Source: Bacteroidales bacterium (GTDB taxonomy: Bacteria; Bacteroidota; Bacteroidia; Bacteroidales; UBA932). Taken from it: a stretch of 62,659 bases of DNA. Location of the stretch: contig JAFUGJ010000007.1 of the NCBI GenBank assembly GCA_017469425.1, forward strand, positions 1 through 62,659. The letters are read 5' to 3'. Shown piece after piece: positions 9,075 through 17,675 of this stretch. Both the position numbers and the translations under genes were made by a program. The notes below the pieces were generated by a model. That model was not told the DNA's origin, ran no database searches, and was given only the letters and a program-made list of their open reading frames with translations. Each line of letters starts with the position of its first letter. Position 1 is the stretch's first letter.

Positions 9075-9840
9075 TTTGGTAAACTTGCTGCAGCCCATTA
9101 CCCTTGAAGAGATGGACGGCGTGAAGCTGATGAACAGGATTGACACCAAGTATGTCACCACACAGACGCGCCTGGAGGATATACTTCGCGATGCGGCTGC
9201 GCATGGATACCGTATTCTGGTTGTGGATGGTTCGCCGGTATCTTCATACGATTCGGTGTATTTCGACACTGCCGGGCTGAAGATGTTTGCCGACCACCAC
9301 AACCGCAGGCTTGTCCGCCAGAAAGTCCGCACCCGCGCCTACCTCAATTCAGGCGACGCCTTCCTGGAAATCAAACGCAAGAACAACAAGGGCCGCACTA
9401 AGAAAAAGCGCTGCCCTATCCCTATGGGGGAATTGCCCGATTTCCGTTCCGATGCTACCGCGGCAGCCTACCTGGCAGGGCATTCCGCTTTCACCGCGGA
9501 GCAGCTGAGCCCGGTGCTCGAAACCATATTCCGGCGCATGACCCTCGTGAACCGGGAAATGACGGAGAGGCTGACCATCGACTCAAGGCTGAGTTTCAAA
9601 AATCTTCGCACGGGCAGCGAGGCCAGTCTCGGCCCGGCGGTTATCATAGAACTCAAACAGGACGGACATGCCTCAAGCGAGATGAAAGACATTCTTCTGG
9701 AGCATCGCGTAAAGCCTTTGAGAGTCAGCAAATACTGCATCGGCGTTACCATCACCGACCCCTCGGCAAAACACAATCGCTTTAAGCGGAATGTGCGCAG
9801 CATAGAGAAAATAACAAATAAGAAAATAGCATCATTATGA
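9067..9840 (+). CDS. VTC-domain (polyphosphate polymerase-like) protein
   Basis: A 257-residue cytoplasmic protein of the VTC/triphosphate-tunnel superfamily. It has the early RIDTKYV motif, the basic strand RLVRQKVRTRAYL, the FLEIKRKNNKGRTKKKR metal/phosphate-binding strand, RLTIDSRLSF and VIIELKQDG near the end. These alternating Arg/Lys and Glu residues line the tunnel that binds polyphosphate or nucleotide triphosphate in yeast Vtc4. The bacterial versions sit beside DUF4956 membrane proteins, as here (4-nt overlap with the next gene). No experimental role can be deduced; synthesis or sensing of a phosphorylated polymer is an inference. Confidence 0.85.
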   Translation: MNDLVNLLQPITLEEMDGVKLMNRIDTKYVTTQTRLEDILRDAAAHGYRILVVDGSPVSSYDSVYFDTAGLKMFADHHNRRLVRQKVRTRAYLNSGDAFLEIKRKNNKGRTKKKRCPIPMGELPDFRSDATAAAYLAGHSAFTAEQLSPVLETIFRRMTLVNREMTERLTIDSRLSFKNLRTGSEASLGPAVIIELKQDGHASSEMKDILLEHRVKPLRVSKYCIGVTITDPSAKHNRFKRNVRSIEKITNKKIASL

Positions 9841-11363
9841 TTCAAATCGACAATCTTCCCGACTTCAATCTTGCTGAAGAGGAGTTGGTAAATGTGCAGG
9901 CAATCGCCGATGCGCAGATGACTGCCGCCCAGAGCTTTACCGAGCTTGCCATCCGTTTCTTCATGAACCTGGTGGTCTGCTCCGTCCTGGTGGGGGTGTT
10001 CTACTACCGCAAAAGCCGCAGGCGCGACTACTTCTTCACTTTCATGGTGTTCTCGTCGGCAATGCTCCTTCTCCTCTATGTGATGGGAAATGTTGAGGTT
10101 GGCGTTGGCCTCACCCTCGGCCTGTTCGCGATATTCGGAGTCATCCGCTACCGCACGGAGACGGTACCCATAAGGGAGATGACATATCTTTTCGTGATTA
10201 TCGCCCTTGCTGCGGTGAACGGACTTGCACCTATCTACAAGCTCGCAGGCGCTACCGGCAATGCCCCCCATTACGAACTCAATACAGGAGCCTTGGCGGT
10301 TACGGCCCTTGCCAACGCCCTCGTGGTCGTGCTGGTGTGGGTGCTCGAAAGCGAAAAACTGCTCAGGCACACTTCCGCCAAACTCGTACTTTACGACCGT
10401 ATAGAACTCATAGTGCCCGAACGCCGTGCCGAACTCATCGCCGACCTTGAGAAGAGGGTGGGTGTGAAGGTAGACAATATCGAAATCGGCCATGTGGATT
10501 TCCTGCGTGATGCCGCTTACATCAAGGTTTATTATACTTTGGAAAAAGGTCAGCGGGCAAGTATTGACACCCTTACCAAAGCCAGGAACTTCGTACCTGC
10601 GTTCCTTCTGCTTCTCGCCCTGCCTGTCGGACTGAAGGCGCAGGGTACTGCGAGTGAGCTTGAAAGCGATTTGCGCGCCCGGCTCGGAGTGGAAGTCGAC
10701 CACAAGATTTCCAAGGGATTTCACCTGAACGCAGAGGGGGAACTCCGTATGAAGGACGGGCAGCTTGGCCGATACCAGGCCGGGGCAGGGCTCAGCTATA
10801 AACTTTCACCCTATTTCAAGGTGGGAGCGGGTTGCCTGTTTATCAACAATAAGAATTCTTCGGACGAGTGGAAGCAGCGCTACCGCGTGTATGTCGACCT
10901 CACCGGAACATATCGCAGCGGCGACTGGCGCTTTGCCTTGAGGGAGAGGCTTCAGATGACGCATCGCGATGTTGGCAACAAGACGCAGACAACTCCCAAT
11001 GCCCTTGCGCTCAAGAGCCGTTTCAAGGTGTCCTACAAGGGGTTCCGTTCAGTGGAGCCTTATGCGCTTGCGGAACTGCGGCTTGCCCTGAACGACCCCT
11101 CCTGCACGGCAACATGGAACGGTGGCTCCTACACCGACTATACTTTCGGCGGATACGATGATGTGTATCTGAACCGTTACCGCGGCGGCTTCGGGCTGGA
11201 ATGGAATCTTGACAGGCAAAACGCCATCGACATCTACGGCCTGCTGGATTATTGCTACGACAAGAACATCGATACTGACAAGACCCGCACAATCCTGAAA
11301 TCCCTCACCTACGACCGCACTCTCTCCGGCATTCTTGGAGTCGGGTACAAGCTCTCGTTCTAA
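9837..11363 (+). CDS. Fused DUF4956 membrane protein / DUF2490-like outer-membrane protein
   Basis: A 508-residue frame with two unrelated halves. Residues 1-245 are DUF4956: several membrane helices, the hallmark GLFAIFGVIRYRTETVPIREMTYLFVI region and a soluble IELIVPERRAELIADLEKR tail. At residues 249-270 there is a signal-peptide-like segment (KARNFVPAFLLLLALPVGLKAQG). The rest (271-508) is a DUF2490-like beta-strand protein, with alternating aromatic strands and a final GVGYKLSF, typical of an outer-membrane barrel. Such genes are normally separate. Here the frame is continuous, so either the polypeptide is cleaved at the internal signal, or an internal start is used. The ATG overlaps the VTC stop. 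Confidence 0.8.
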   Translation: MIQIDNLPDFNLAEEELVNVQAIADAQMTAAQSFTELAIRFFMNLVVCSVLVGVFYYRKSRRRDYFFTFMVFSSAMLLLLYVMGNVEVGVGLTLGLFAIFGVIRYRTETVPIREMTYLFVIIALAAVNGLAPIYKLAGATGNAPHYELNTGALAVTALANALVVVLVWVLESEKLLRHTSAKLVLYDRIELIVPERRAELIADLEKRVGVKVDNIEIGHVDFLRDAAYIKVYYTLEKGQRASIDTLTKARNFVPAFLLLLALPVGLKAQGTASELESDLRARLGVEVDHKISKGFHLNAEGELRMKDGQLGRYQAGAGLSYKLSPYFKVGAGCLFINNKNSSDEWKQRYRVYVDLTGTYRSGDWRFALRERLQMTHRDVGNKTQTTPNALALKSRFKVSYKGFRSVEPYALAELRLALNDPSCTATWNGGSYTDYTFGGYDDVYLNRYRGGFGLEWNLDRQNAIDIYGLLDYCYDKNIDTDKTRTILKSLTYDRTLSGILGVGYKLSF

Positions 11364-11369
11364 GTTGCA

Positions 11370-12440
11370 TCACGGCTCAGCCGGCTCGAAGGGGTTTTCG
11401 CCCGGACCTCCTTTCCAACGGAACATTTCAACCGTTGCAGTCTGCCATTTCCTGTGCTTTTCAGGTGTGGAGAAATACCAGCGGCCGTCACCAAGCGGAC
11501 ACATCCCGGTAGTGGCTTTGCCGAAACGCCATCCGCGCACTCCTTTGACACTGCTCAGTAACCCTTGCTGCAAAAGGCTGAGGGAAAGGTACTTGCCGTC
11601 GTTTTCGAGGCCTCGCAGTATTTTGTTTTCCGGCTTTTGGTTCACAGGCACTGCAAACAGGCTGAAATTCGGGAATTCCGGCTTTTTGCCGGAATACGCC
11701 GCCATGAATATGCATCCGGTGTTTGCGTCGTAAGCCAGGTTCTGGATGCCCCAGGTGGTGTTGCCGGTGTAGATGAAATACTTGGCTGCGGGCTTGGGCT
11801 CTTTTGCGCCCGGCTTGAGAGAAGAGAATTTATACTCCAGCAATATCTGATGGTCGTTGTCGCGCCGTGAGATGTCGCCATATATGCCATAGGCTACATA
11901 CAGGCAGGGCTTTCCGTTCTTCTTCCCTATTTGCGGAGCGATGGTTACCCCGTCGATGCCGGAGCACCCGTAGCGGTTTTTATAGTCGCGGATGGCTTCT
12001 CCCACCTCATAGGTGTTCATTGCAAGCGCTGCCGGGGTATTCCTTCCGGAAAGCTTGTCAACATCGATTTCAGCTATATAGAAGCGGGAGTTTTCCTGGC
12101 TGTACTGCTCGGCGCCCAAATGCTGCGAGATGCTGCGTCCTATTTCGTCGTCCTTGCATTCCAGCGAGGCATATACCCTGCGCCTGGCGTAATCGAAGGT
12201 CATGGCTCCGAGATGTCCGTTGATGGAATCAATGCTCGCAAGCACATTGCCCTGATAGTCGGTCTTGACGAAAGAACTGGTGAACGACAGGTAAAAAGCC
12301 CTGGCCACGGTGTCTATGGCCATGCCCTGGACATGCTCCCGCGATTTGGTATCGACGGTTATTCTGACAGGAAGTTTCTGTGCCGCCGATGTGTACATAC
12401 ACACGAAAATGAGCAAAAATGCTGTAAAATGCTTGTTCAT
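11370..12440 (-). CDS. Secreted propeller-like protein of unknown function
   Basis: A 356-residue protein with a signal peptide (MNKHFTAFLLIFVCMYTSAAQ). The mature part has repeated strand blocks such as VQGMAIDTVARAFYLSF, LGAMTFDYARRRVYASLE and IQNLAYDANTGCIFMAAYSG, the pattern of a beta-propeller. No catalytic motif is recognised. It ends 6 nt from the convergent DUF4956 fusion gene. A -7 element TACTTTTG lies 4 nt before the ATG, and the gene diverges from the glycerol-1-phosphate dehydrogenase gene. Confidence 0.7.
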   Translation of the reverse strand: MNKHFTAFLLIFVCMYTSAAQKLPVRITVDTKSREHVQGMAIDTVARAFYLSFTSSFVKTDYQGNVLASIDSINGHLGAMTFDYARRRVYASLECKDDEIGRSISQHLGAEQYSQENSRFYIAEIDVDKLSGRNTPAALAMNTYEVGEAIRDYKNRYGCSGIDGVTIAPQIGKKNGKPCLYVAYGIYGDISRRDNDHQILLEYKFSSLKPGAKEPKPAAKYFIYTGNTTWGIQNLAYDANTGCIFMAAYSGKKPEFPNFSLFAVPVNQKPENKILRGLENDGKYLSLSLLQQGLLSSVKGVRGWRFGKATTGMCPLGDGRWYFSTPEKHRKWQTATVEMFRWKGGPGENPFEPAEP

Positions 12441-12444
12441 GTGG

Positions 12445-12452
12445 CAAAAGTA
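12445..12452 (-). promoter_or_regulatory. -7 element of the propeller-like gene
   Basis: Minus-strand TACTTTTG, 4 nt upstream of the ATG at 12440. Confidence 0.55.
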
Positions 12453-12476
12453 CGCTCAAGTTCACAGAAAAACAAA

Positions 12477-12484
12477 TATATTTG
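12477..12484 (+). promoter_or_regulatory. -7 element of the G1P dehydrogenase gene
   Basis: TATATTTG, 20 nt upstream of the in-frame ATG at 12505. The nearer ATG at 12486 is out of frame. Confidence 0.5.
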
Positions 12485-12504
12485 CATGGCCAATAACGCA
12501 AAAC

Positions 12505-13845
12505 ATGAATTCACAGGAAAGAATAGCAGCGGCCCTTAAAGTTTCAACCGACACCAGGGCCTTTGAACTCGGAAGGGGGAATCTCGACAAGGTTCCCGCA
12601 TTGTTCAATAAGTATTTCGAAGGACGCACCGCCATTGTGGTTGCGGACAACAACACATGGCGCGTTGCCGGAAGCGAAGTTTTCGAACATTTTTCGAAAT
12701 CCGGCATCCCTACGCAGAAATTCCTCTTCACGGAGGATGAGTTCCATGCCGACTGGGAGCATATCGAAACTCTCGACAAGGTTCTGGATGAAAGTGGTGC
12801 AATTGCCGTTTCGGTTGGCTCCGGCACCATCAACGACCTCTGCAAACTTTGTTCGCATCATCACGGACAAAGTTATCTCACCGTTCCCACTGCCGCTTCG
12901 GTGGATGGATACACATCTTTCGGTGCATCAATTACTTATCAGAATGCAAAGCAGACTTTCGAGTGCCCTGCACCCGTGGCCGTTGTTGCCGATGTGGATG
13001 TGATTGCAGCCGCTCCCAAGGAGATGACCGCAGCCGGTTATGCCGACCTTGCCGCCAAAGTGCCCGCAGGTGCAGAGTGGATGATTGCGGATGTCGTAGG
13101 TGCGGAACCCATCATTCCGGATGCGTGGCATGTGTTGCAGGACTGCCTCGACGAACTGCTGGGCGACCCCGAAGGCGTGGCCGCCGGTGAGCCCAAGGCC
13201 ATCTCGGACCTCTTCGAAGGCTTGATTCTCAGCGGTTTTGCAATGCAGGCTGCCCGTTCCAGCAGGCCCGCTTCGTGCTGCGACCACCTTTTCAGCCACA
13301 TCCTCGACATGACCCACCACCGCTACAAGGGCAAGTTCGTTTCGCACGGGTTCCAGGTGGCGATAGGCACGCTTACCATGTGCGCAGTGCTTGAGCATTT
13401 CGTAAAATACAATCTCGAAGATATTGACATAGACGCCTGCGTTGCCGCATGGCCTACCCTGGAAAGCGAGCAGCAGAGGGCCCTGGAAATTTTCAAGGAT
13501 TTCCCCGCACCCAAACTCGGCTACGAAAACATTGCAAAGAAATATTCCGACGCGGCTGCCGTACGCAAGGAACTGGAAGCGGTAAAGGCCGTATGGTCTG
13601 AACTGAAGGCAAGGATTGCCGGACAGAATTACAGTTTTGCCAAGATGCAGAAGCTCTTCAAAATCGTGGGTGCACCCTACGAGCCGGAGCATATCGGAAT
13701 CACCCGCTCCGATATCCAGGCAATGTTCCCCATTGTGCAGCTGATGCGCTGGCGCTACAATGTCCTCGACCTTGCAAAGCGCCTCCGCCTCTACGACGAC
13801 CTCGTAGACTCTGTCTTCACCAAAGGCGGAGCCTGGGAACTGTAG
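12505..13845 (+). CDS. sn-Glycerol-1-phosphate dehydrogenase (AraM/EgsA-like)
   Basis: A 446-residue member of the iron-containing alcohol dehydrogenase superfamily. It should reduce dihydroxyacetone phosphate to sn-glycerol-1-phosphate with NAD(P)H. Visible marks are AVSVGSGTINDLCK (nucleotide-binding glycine loop), TVPTAASVDGYTS, GYADLAAKVPAGAEW with the metal-binding Asp, CDHLFSHILD with HxxxH spacing, and KFVSHGFQVAIGTL with the third metal His. The length fits AraM. The ATG at 12505 is chosen because an upstream extension of the frame runs through the divergent promoter. No GGGP-synthase (PcrB) gene lies nearby. Confidence 0.85.
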   Translation: MNSQERIAAALKVSTDTRAFELGRGNLDKVPALFNKYFEGRTAIVVADNNTWRVAGSEVFEHFSKSGIPTQKFLFTEDEFHADWEHIETLDKVLDESGAIAVSVGSGTINDLCKLCSHHHGQSYLTVPTAASVDGYTSFGASITYQNAKQTFECPAPVAVVADVDVIAAAPKEMTAAGYADLAAKVPAGAEWMIADVVGAEPIIPDAWHVLQDCLDELLGDPEGVAAGEPKAISDLFEGLILSGFAMQAARSSRPASCCDHLFSHILDMTHHRYKGKFVSHGFQVAIGTLTMCAVLEHFVKYNLEDIDIDACVAAWPTLESEQQRALEIFKDFPAPKLGYENIAKKYSDAAAVRKELEAVKAVWSELKARIAGQNYSFAKMQKLFKIVGAPYEPEHIGITRSDIQAMFPIVQLMRWRYNVLDLAKRLRLYDDLVDSVFTKGGAWEL

Positions 13846-13849
13846 GTTT

Positions 13850-14848
13850 CTACAGCAGGTCGGCCAGCACTATCGCGGTCATTGCTTCGACAATTACCGG
13901 AGTGCGGCGGGCAAAACAGACATCGTGACGGCCCTTGATTTGGAGGGTCGTCTCTTTTTTGTTTTCGAAATCCCAGGTTTTCTGGGGCTTGAAGATGCTG
14001 GAGGTGGGTTTCACTGCTACACGGAATACTATCGGCGCCCCGTTGGTGAGCCCGCCGTTGATGCCTCCGGCTCCGTTTTTCTCAGGTCCGTCCGGCCCGA
14101 AGGGGTCATTGTGCTCGGAGCCTTTCATATGGGCTGCGGCGAATCCGTCACCGAATTCTATGCCCCTGATTCCGGGAATTGCAAAGATAGCGTGCGAGAT
14201 GCAGCTCTCCACGGAATCCCAGAAAGGGTCGCCGACGCCAACGCCGAGGCCGGTGACGGTACACTCGATAATGCCACCCAGGGAGTCACCCTCTGCGGCG
14301 GTGGCTTTCAGCAGGTCGTCCCATTTTGACGAATCTTTTTCGCCGCCGATTTCAAGGAGCCTGGCATCGATTTTTACATCCAGTTTTTCAGGTTTGTCCT
14401 CGGGTCCGTATTCCGCGTTGAGCATCTTTTTGGCTACTACTCCGGCTGCCACTATCGGCAGGGTCAGCCGCCCGGAGAAATGTCCTCCTCCCCGGGGGTC
14501 GTTTGCAAACTGATATTTGATGTTGGCAACAAAGTCGGCGTGACCCGGGCGGGGAACGGCAGCAAACTGCTCGTAATCCTGGCTCTGCACATTGGAGTTC
14601 CAGAATACAATCGTTACCGGCGCACCGGTGGTATATCCGTCCATTACTCCGCTTAGTATCTTAGGTCTGTCAGCTTCGCGGCGGGCGGTGGTGCCAATGG
14701 CTCCCGGTGCCCTGCGGGCGATGTCCGCTTCAAAATCAGCCTCTTCCAGAGGGATGTTTTCGGGAACCCCGTCCAGCACCACGCCTATTGCGGGGCCATG
14801 TGATTCACCAAAGATGCTTAGTTTGAAAAACTGTCCGAAAGTGTTCAT
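13850..14848 (-). CDS. aroC: Chorismate synthase
   Basis: A 332-residue enzyme that makes chorismate from EPSP using reduced FMN, the last shikimate step. Family marks are [16 protein letters not shown] at the N-terminus, [34 protein letters not shown], the [20 protein letters not shown] segment, [11 protein letters not shown], and the C-terminal [18 protein letters not shown]. It is slightly shorter than the usual 350-390 residues. It ends 4 nt from the convergent G1P dehydrogenase gene and diverges from sufB with a very short intergenic space. Confidence 0.95.
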   Translation of the reverse strand: MNTFGQFFKLSIFGESHGPAIGVVLDGVPENIPLEEADFEADIARRAPGAIGTTARREADRPKILSGVMDGYTTGAPVTIVFWNSNVQSQDYEQFAAVPRPGHADFVANIKYQFANDPRGGGHFSGRLTLPIVAAGVVAKKMLNAEYGPEDKPEKLDVKIDARLLEIGGEKDSSKWDDLLKATAAEGDSLGGIIECTVTGLGVGVGDPFWDSVESCISHAIFAIPGIRGIEFGDGFAAAHMKGSEHNDPFGPDGPEKNGAGGINGGLTNGAPIVFRVAVKPTSSIFKPQKTWDFENKKETTLQIKGRHDVCFARRTPVIVEAMTAIVLADLL

Positions 14849-14853
14849 AGTTA

Positions 14854-14861
14854 CAAATATA
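14854..14861 (-). promoter_or_regulatory. -7 element of aroC
   Basis: Minus-strand TATATTTG, 5 nt upstream of the aroC ATG. Confidence 0.6.
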
Positions 14862-14873
14862 ACTGAAAAAGCT

Positions 14874-14881
14874 TATCTTTG
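14874..14881 (+). promoter_or_regulatory. -7 element of the suf operon
   Basis: TATCTTTG, 7 nt upstream of the sufB ATG at 14889. The aroC and sufB start codons are only 40 nt apart, so the two promoters overlap back to back. Confidence 0.6.
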
Positions 14882-14888
14882 TATTCCT

Positions 14889-16343
14889 ATGGCAGATGAA
14901 AAAGACATACTTGCCGCTGCGGTGGAGCGCGACTACAGCGAGGGATTTGTTACCGACATCGAGCAGGAGTTTATTCCAAAAGGTCTCAATGAGGATATAA
15001 TCCGTCTTATTTCCGAAAAGAAGGGAGAGCCGGACTGGCTTCTGGAGTTCCGCCTCGATGCTTTCCGCAAGTGGCAGAAGATGACTCCGCCCGAGTGGGG
15101 GCATCTGAGCCGCCTTCCCAAGATAGATTATCAGGACATAATTTACTATGCCGCTCCCAAGACCGACAAGGACCGTCCGAAGGAGATTGACCCTGCCCTG
15201 CAGGAAACTTTCGACAAGCTCGGAATTCCCCTCAGCGAGCGCGAGGTGCTGGCGGGCGTGAAGTCGAAAGTGGCGGTGGATGCCGTGTTCGACTCCGTGA
15301 GCGTGAGCACCACTTTCCGCAAGACCCTTTCTGAGAAAGGAATTATTTTCTGCTCTTTCAGCGAGGCTGTGAAGGAACATCCCGACCTGGTGCGCAAATA
15401 TCTTGCGAGCGTGGTGCCTTCGGGCGACAATTTCTATGCGGCGCTCAATTCGGCGGTGTTCTCCGACGGCTCGTTCTGCTACATTCCAAAAGGGGTGAAG
15501 TGCCCTATGGACCTCAGCAGCTATTTCCGCATCAACGCGAGCGGCACGGGGCAGTTCGAACGCACACTCATCATTGCCGAAGAGGGTTCGAGCCTCAGCT
15601 ATATGGAAGGATGCACCGCCCCTATGCGCGACGAGAACCAGCTTCACGCCGCCGTGGTGGAAATCATAGTGGAAAAGGATGCCGATGTGCGCTACAGCAC
15701 GGTGCAGAACTGGTATCCCGGCGATGCTCAGGGCCGTGGCGGCATCCTGAATCTTGTTACAAAGCGCGGCCTCTGCCGGGGTGAAAACTCGCATCTGAGC
15801 TGGACTCAGGTCGAAACAGGCTCCGCCATCACCTGGAAATATCCGTCCTCCATCCTTATGGGCGATGGCTCCAGCAGTGAATTCTATTCGGTGGCCCTCA
15901 CCAATAACTACCAGCAGGCTGACACCGGCACGAAGATGATTCACATCGGCAGGAACACCCGCAGCCGAATCGTTTCCAAGGGCATCTCCGCCGGGCACAG
16001 CGAAAATTCCTACCGCGGTCTGGTGCGCATGAACCCAGGGGCCGACGGAGCCCGCAACTACAGCCAGTGCGACAGCCTGCTCATCGGTGACAACTGCGGA
16101 GCACATACATTCCCGGTAATCCAAAACCTGAATCCGGGAGCTATAGTTGAGCACGAAGCCACCACCTCCCGCATCAGCGAGGACCAGCTTTTCTACTGCA
16201 ACCAGCGCGGAATCCCGCCCGAGGATGCGGTGGGGCTTATCGTGAACGGCTACGCGCGCGAGGTGCTCAGCCGTCTTCCCATGGAGTTTGCGGTCGAAGC
16301 CCAGAAACTACTTTCGGTCAATCTTGAAGGATCTATAGGATAA
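14889..16343 (+). CDS. sufB: Fe-S cluster assembly protein SufB
   Basis: A 484-residue scaffold subunit of the SufBC2D Fe-S assembly complex. Visible marks are the N-terminal [18 protein letters not shown] motif, [27 protein letters not shown], the [10 protein letters not shown] block, [50 protein letters not shown] with the conserved Cys, and [21 protein letters not shown]. The ATG at 14889 is preferred over an upstream extension that would overlap aroC, because of the TATCTTTG box 7 nt before it. It shares 1 nt with sufC. Confidence 0.96.
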   Translation: MADEKDILAAAVERDYSEGFVTDIEQEFIPKGLNEDIIRLISEKKGEPDWLLEFRLDAFRKWQKMTPPEWGHLSRLPKIDYQDIIYYAAPKTDKDRPKEIDPALQETFDKLGIPLSEREVLAGVKSKVAVDAVFDSVSVSTTFRKTLSEKGIIFCSFSEAVKEHPDLVRKYLASVVPSGDNFYAALNSAVFSDGSFCYIPKGVKCPMDLSSYFRINASGTGQFERTLIIAEEGSSLSYMEGCTAPMRDENQLHAAVVEIIVEKDADVRYSTVQNWYPGDAQGRGGILNLVTKRGLCRGENSHLSWTQVETGSAITWKYPSSILMGDGSSSEFYSVALTNNYQQADTGTKMIHIGRNTRSRIVSKGISAGHSENSYRGLVRMNPGADGARNYSQCDSLLIGDNCGAHTFPVIQNLNPGAIVEHEATTSRISEDQLFYCNQRGIPPEDAVGLIVNGYAREVLSRLPMEFAVEAQKLLSVNLEGSIG

Positions 16344-17092
16344 TGAATCATATACTCGAAATAAAAGACCTGCATGCAGGCATTGAAGGTAAGGAGATTC
16401 TTAAAGGAATCAACCTCAGCATACGCCCTGGCGAAATCCATGCGGTAATGGGGCCGAATGGTGCCGGAAAAAGCACTCTCAGCGCAGTGCTTGCCGGGCG
16501 TCCGAACTACACTGTCACCGGAGGAAGCGTCACTTTCGCCGGACGCAATCTTCTTGAGATGAGCCCCGAAGAACGCTCTTGGGCGGGGATGTTCCTATCC
16601 TTCCAGTACCCGATAGAAATTCCCGGAGTTAGCATTACCAACTTCATGAAGGCGGCCATCAATTCCAGGCGCAAGGCGTCGGGCGAACCGGAACTTTCTC
16701 CCGCGCAGTTTCTCAAGCTCCTTAAAGAGAAGATGGCCTTCGTGAAAATGAAGGGAGAATTTGCAAAACGAGAGGTTAATGTCGGCTTCAGCGGTGGGGA
16801 GAAAAAGCGCAACGAGATATTCCAGATGGCGATGCTTGCCCCTACTTTCAGCATTTTGGACGAAACTGACAGCGGACTTGATGTGGATGCCCTTAAAATA
16901 GTTGCCGACGGGGTGAACGCCCTCCGAAGCCCGGAAAAGAGCGCCATCGTGATTACCCACTACAAGCATCTTCTCGACCTTATCACCCCCGATGTGGTGC
17001 ATGTGCTCAAGGACGGGCGCATCATAGCCACCGGCGGGCTCGAACTCGCCGACAGGATTGAAAACGAAGGATACGACAGCATCAATGGATAG
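16343..17092 (+). CDS. sufC: Fe-S assembly ATPase SufC
   Basis: A 249-residue ABC ATPase that powers SufBC2D. Motifs are Walker A GPNGAGKST, the Q-loop in FLSFQYPIEIPG, the signature FSGGEKKRNEI, Walker B with FSILDETDSGLDVDAL, and the switch His in VITHYKHL. The ATG overlaps the sufB stop and the 3' end overlaps sufD by 8 nt. Confidence 0.96.
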   Translation: MNHILEIKDLHAGIEGKEILKGINLSIRPGEIHAVMGPNGAGKSTLSAVLAGRPNYTVTGGSVTFAGRNLLEMSPEERSWAGMFLSFQYPIEIPGVSITNFMKAAINSRRKASGEPELSPAQFLKLLKEKMAFVKMKGEFAKREVNVGFSGGEKKRNEIFQMAMLAPTFSILDETDSGLDVDALKIVADGVNALRSPEKSAIVITHYKHLLDLITPDVVHVLKDGRIIATGGLELADRIENEGYDSING

Positions 17093-17675
17093 GATTTACA
17101 GAGTAGGAATCGACGAAGTGCCGAAGCGCCTGACGCTGAACGAAATCGAGCACCTTCGCCTCACTTTCATAGTGATGGCCGGGGTGAGCGCCGACATTCC
17201 TTTTGAAATCAACATTGGGCGCGAAGGGGTCAATCTGGAGATTTTCGGCCTTTATCTCTGCCCCCATAGCGAGAGGGTGCGGTTCAATATCACCGTCCGC
17301 CATCTTGCAGGAGGGTCACATTCCAGCCAGCTCTTCCGGGGCATAGTCGGCGGCACGGCCAAGGCGGAATTCGACGGCTTGGTGTATGTGGCGAAGAATG
17401 CCCAGAAGACAGAAGCCTTCCAGGAAAACCATTCCCTGCTGCTGGACAAGGGCGCCTGCGCGGAAACGCACCCTCAGCTGGAAATTTATGCCGACGATGT
17501 CAAATGCTCCCACGGGGCTACAACCGGGTATCTGAACCCTGACGAACTCTTTTACATGCGCAGCCGTGGCATTGCCGAGGCCGAGGCCCGCAAGCTGCAG
17601 ATGATCTCTTTCGTGAATCCGGTGATTTCGCATCTTCCGGAAGAAATGCAGCGCCAGATAATATCCAGGCTATGA
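17085..17675 (+). CDS. sufD: Shortened SufD
   Basis: A 196-residue SufB/SufD-family protein. It keeps the core beta-helix and C-terminal part: VRFNITVRHLAGGSHSSQLFRGIVGG, AEFDGLVYVAKNAQKTEAFQENHSLLLDKGA, EIYADDVKCSHGATTGYLNPDELFYMRSRGI with the conserved His after Cys, and a helical C-terminus. Typical SufD is 400-450 residues, so the N-terminal helical domain and part of the beta-helix are absent. The reading frame is intact and tightly coupled to sufC (8-nt overlap) and ispE (4-nt overlap), which argues for a functional short form. No sufS or sufU is in the window. Confidence 0.85.
   Translation: MDRIYRVGIDEVPKRLTLNEIEHLRLTFIVMAGVSADIPFEINIGREGVNLEIFGLYLCPHSERVRFNITVRHLAGGSHSSQLFRGIVGGTAKAEFDGLVYVAKNAQKTEAFQENHSLLLDKGACAETHPQLEIYADDVKCSHGATTGYLNPDELFYMRSRGIAEAEARKLQMISFVNPVISHLPEEMQRQIISRL

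Noticed and set aside
9468-10724. 418-residue minus-strand frame opposite the VTC and DUF4956 genes
   Set aside because: His/Glu-rich shadow frame; the plus-strand genes are recognised families.
12310-12504. N-terminal extension of the G1P dehydrogenase
   Set aside because: It would run through the divergent gene and both promoters; the family start matches the ATG at 12505.
14805-16154. 449-residue open frame on the minus strand opposite sufB
   Set aside because: Antisense to a well conserved gene, with no domain-like sequence.
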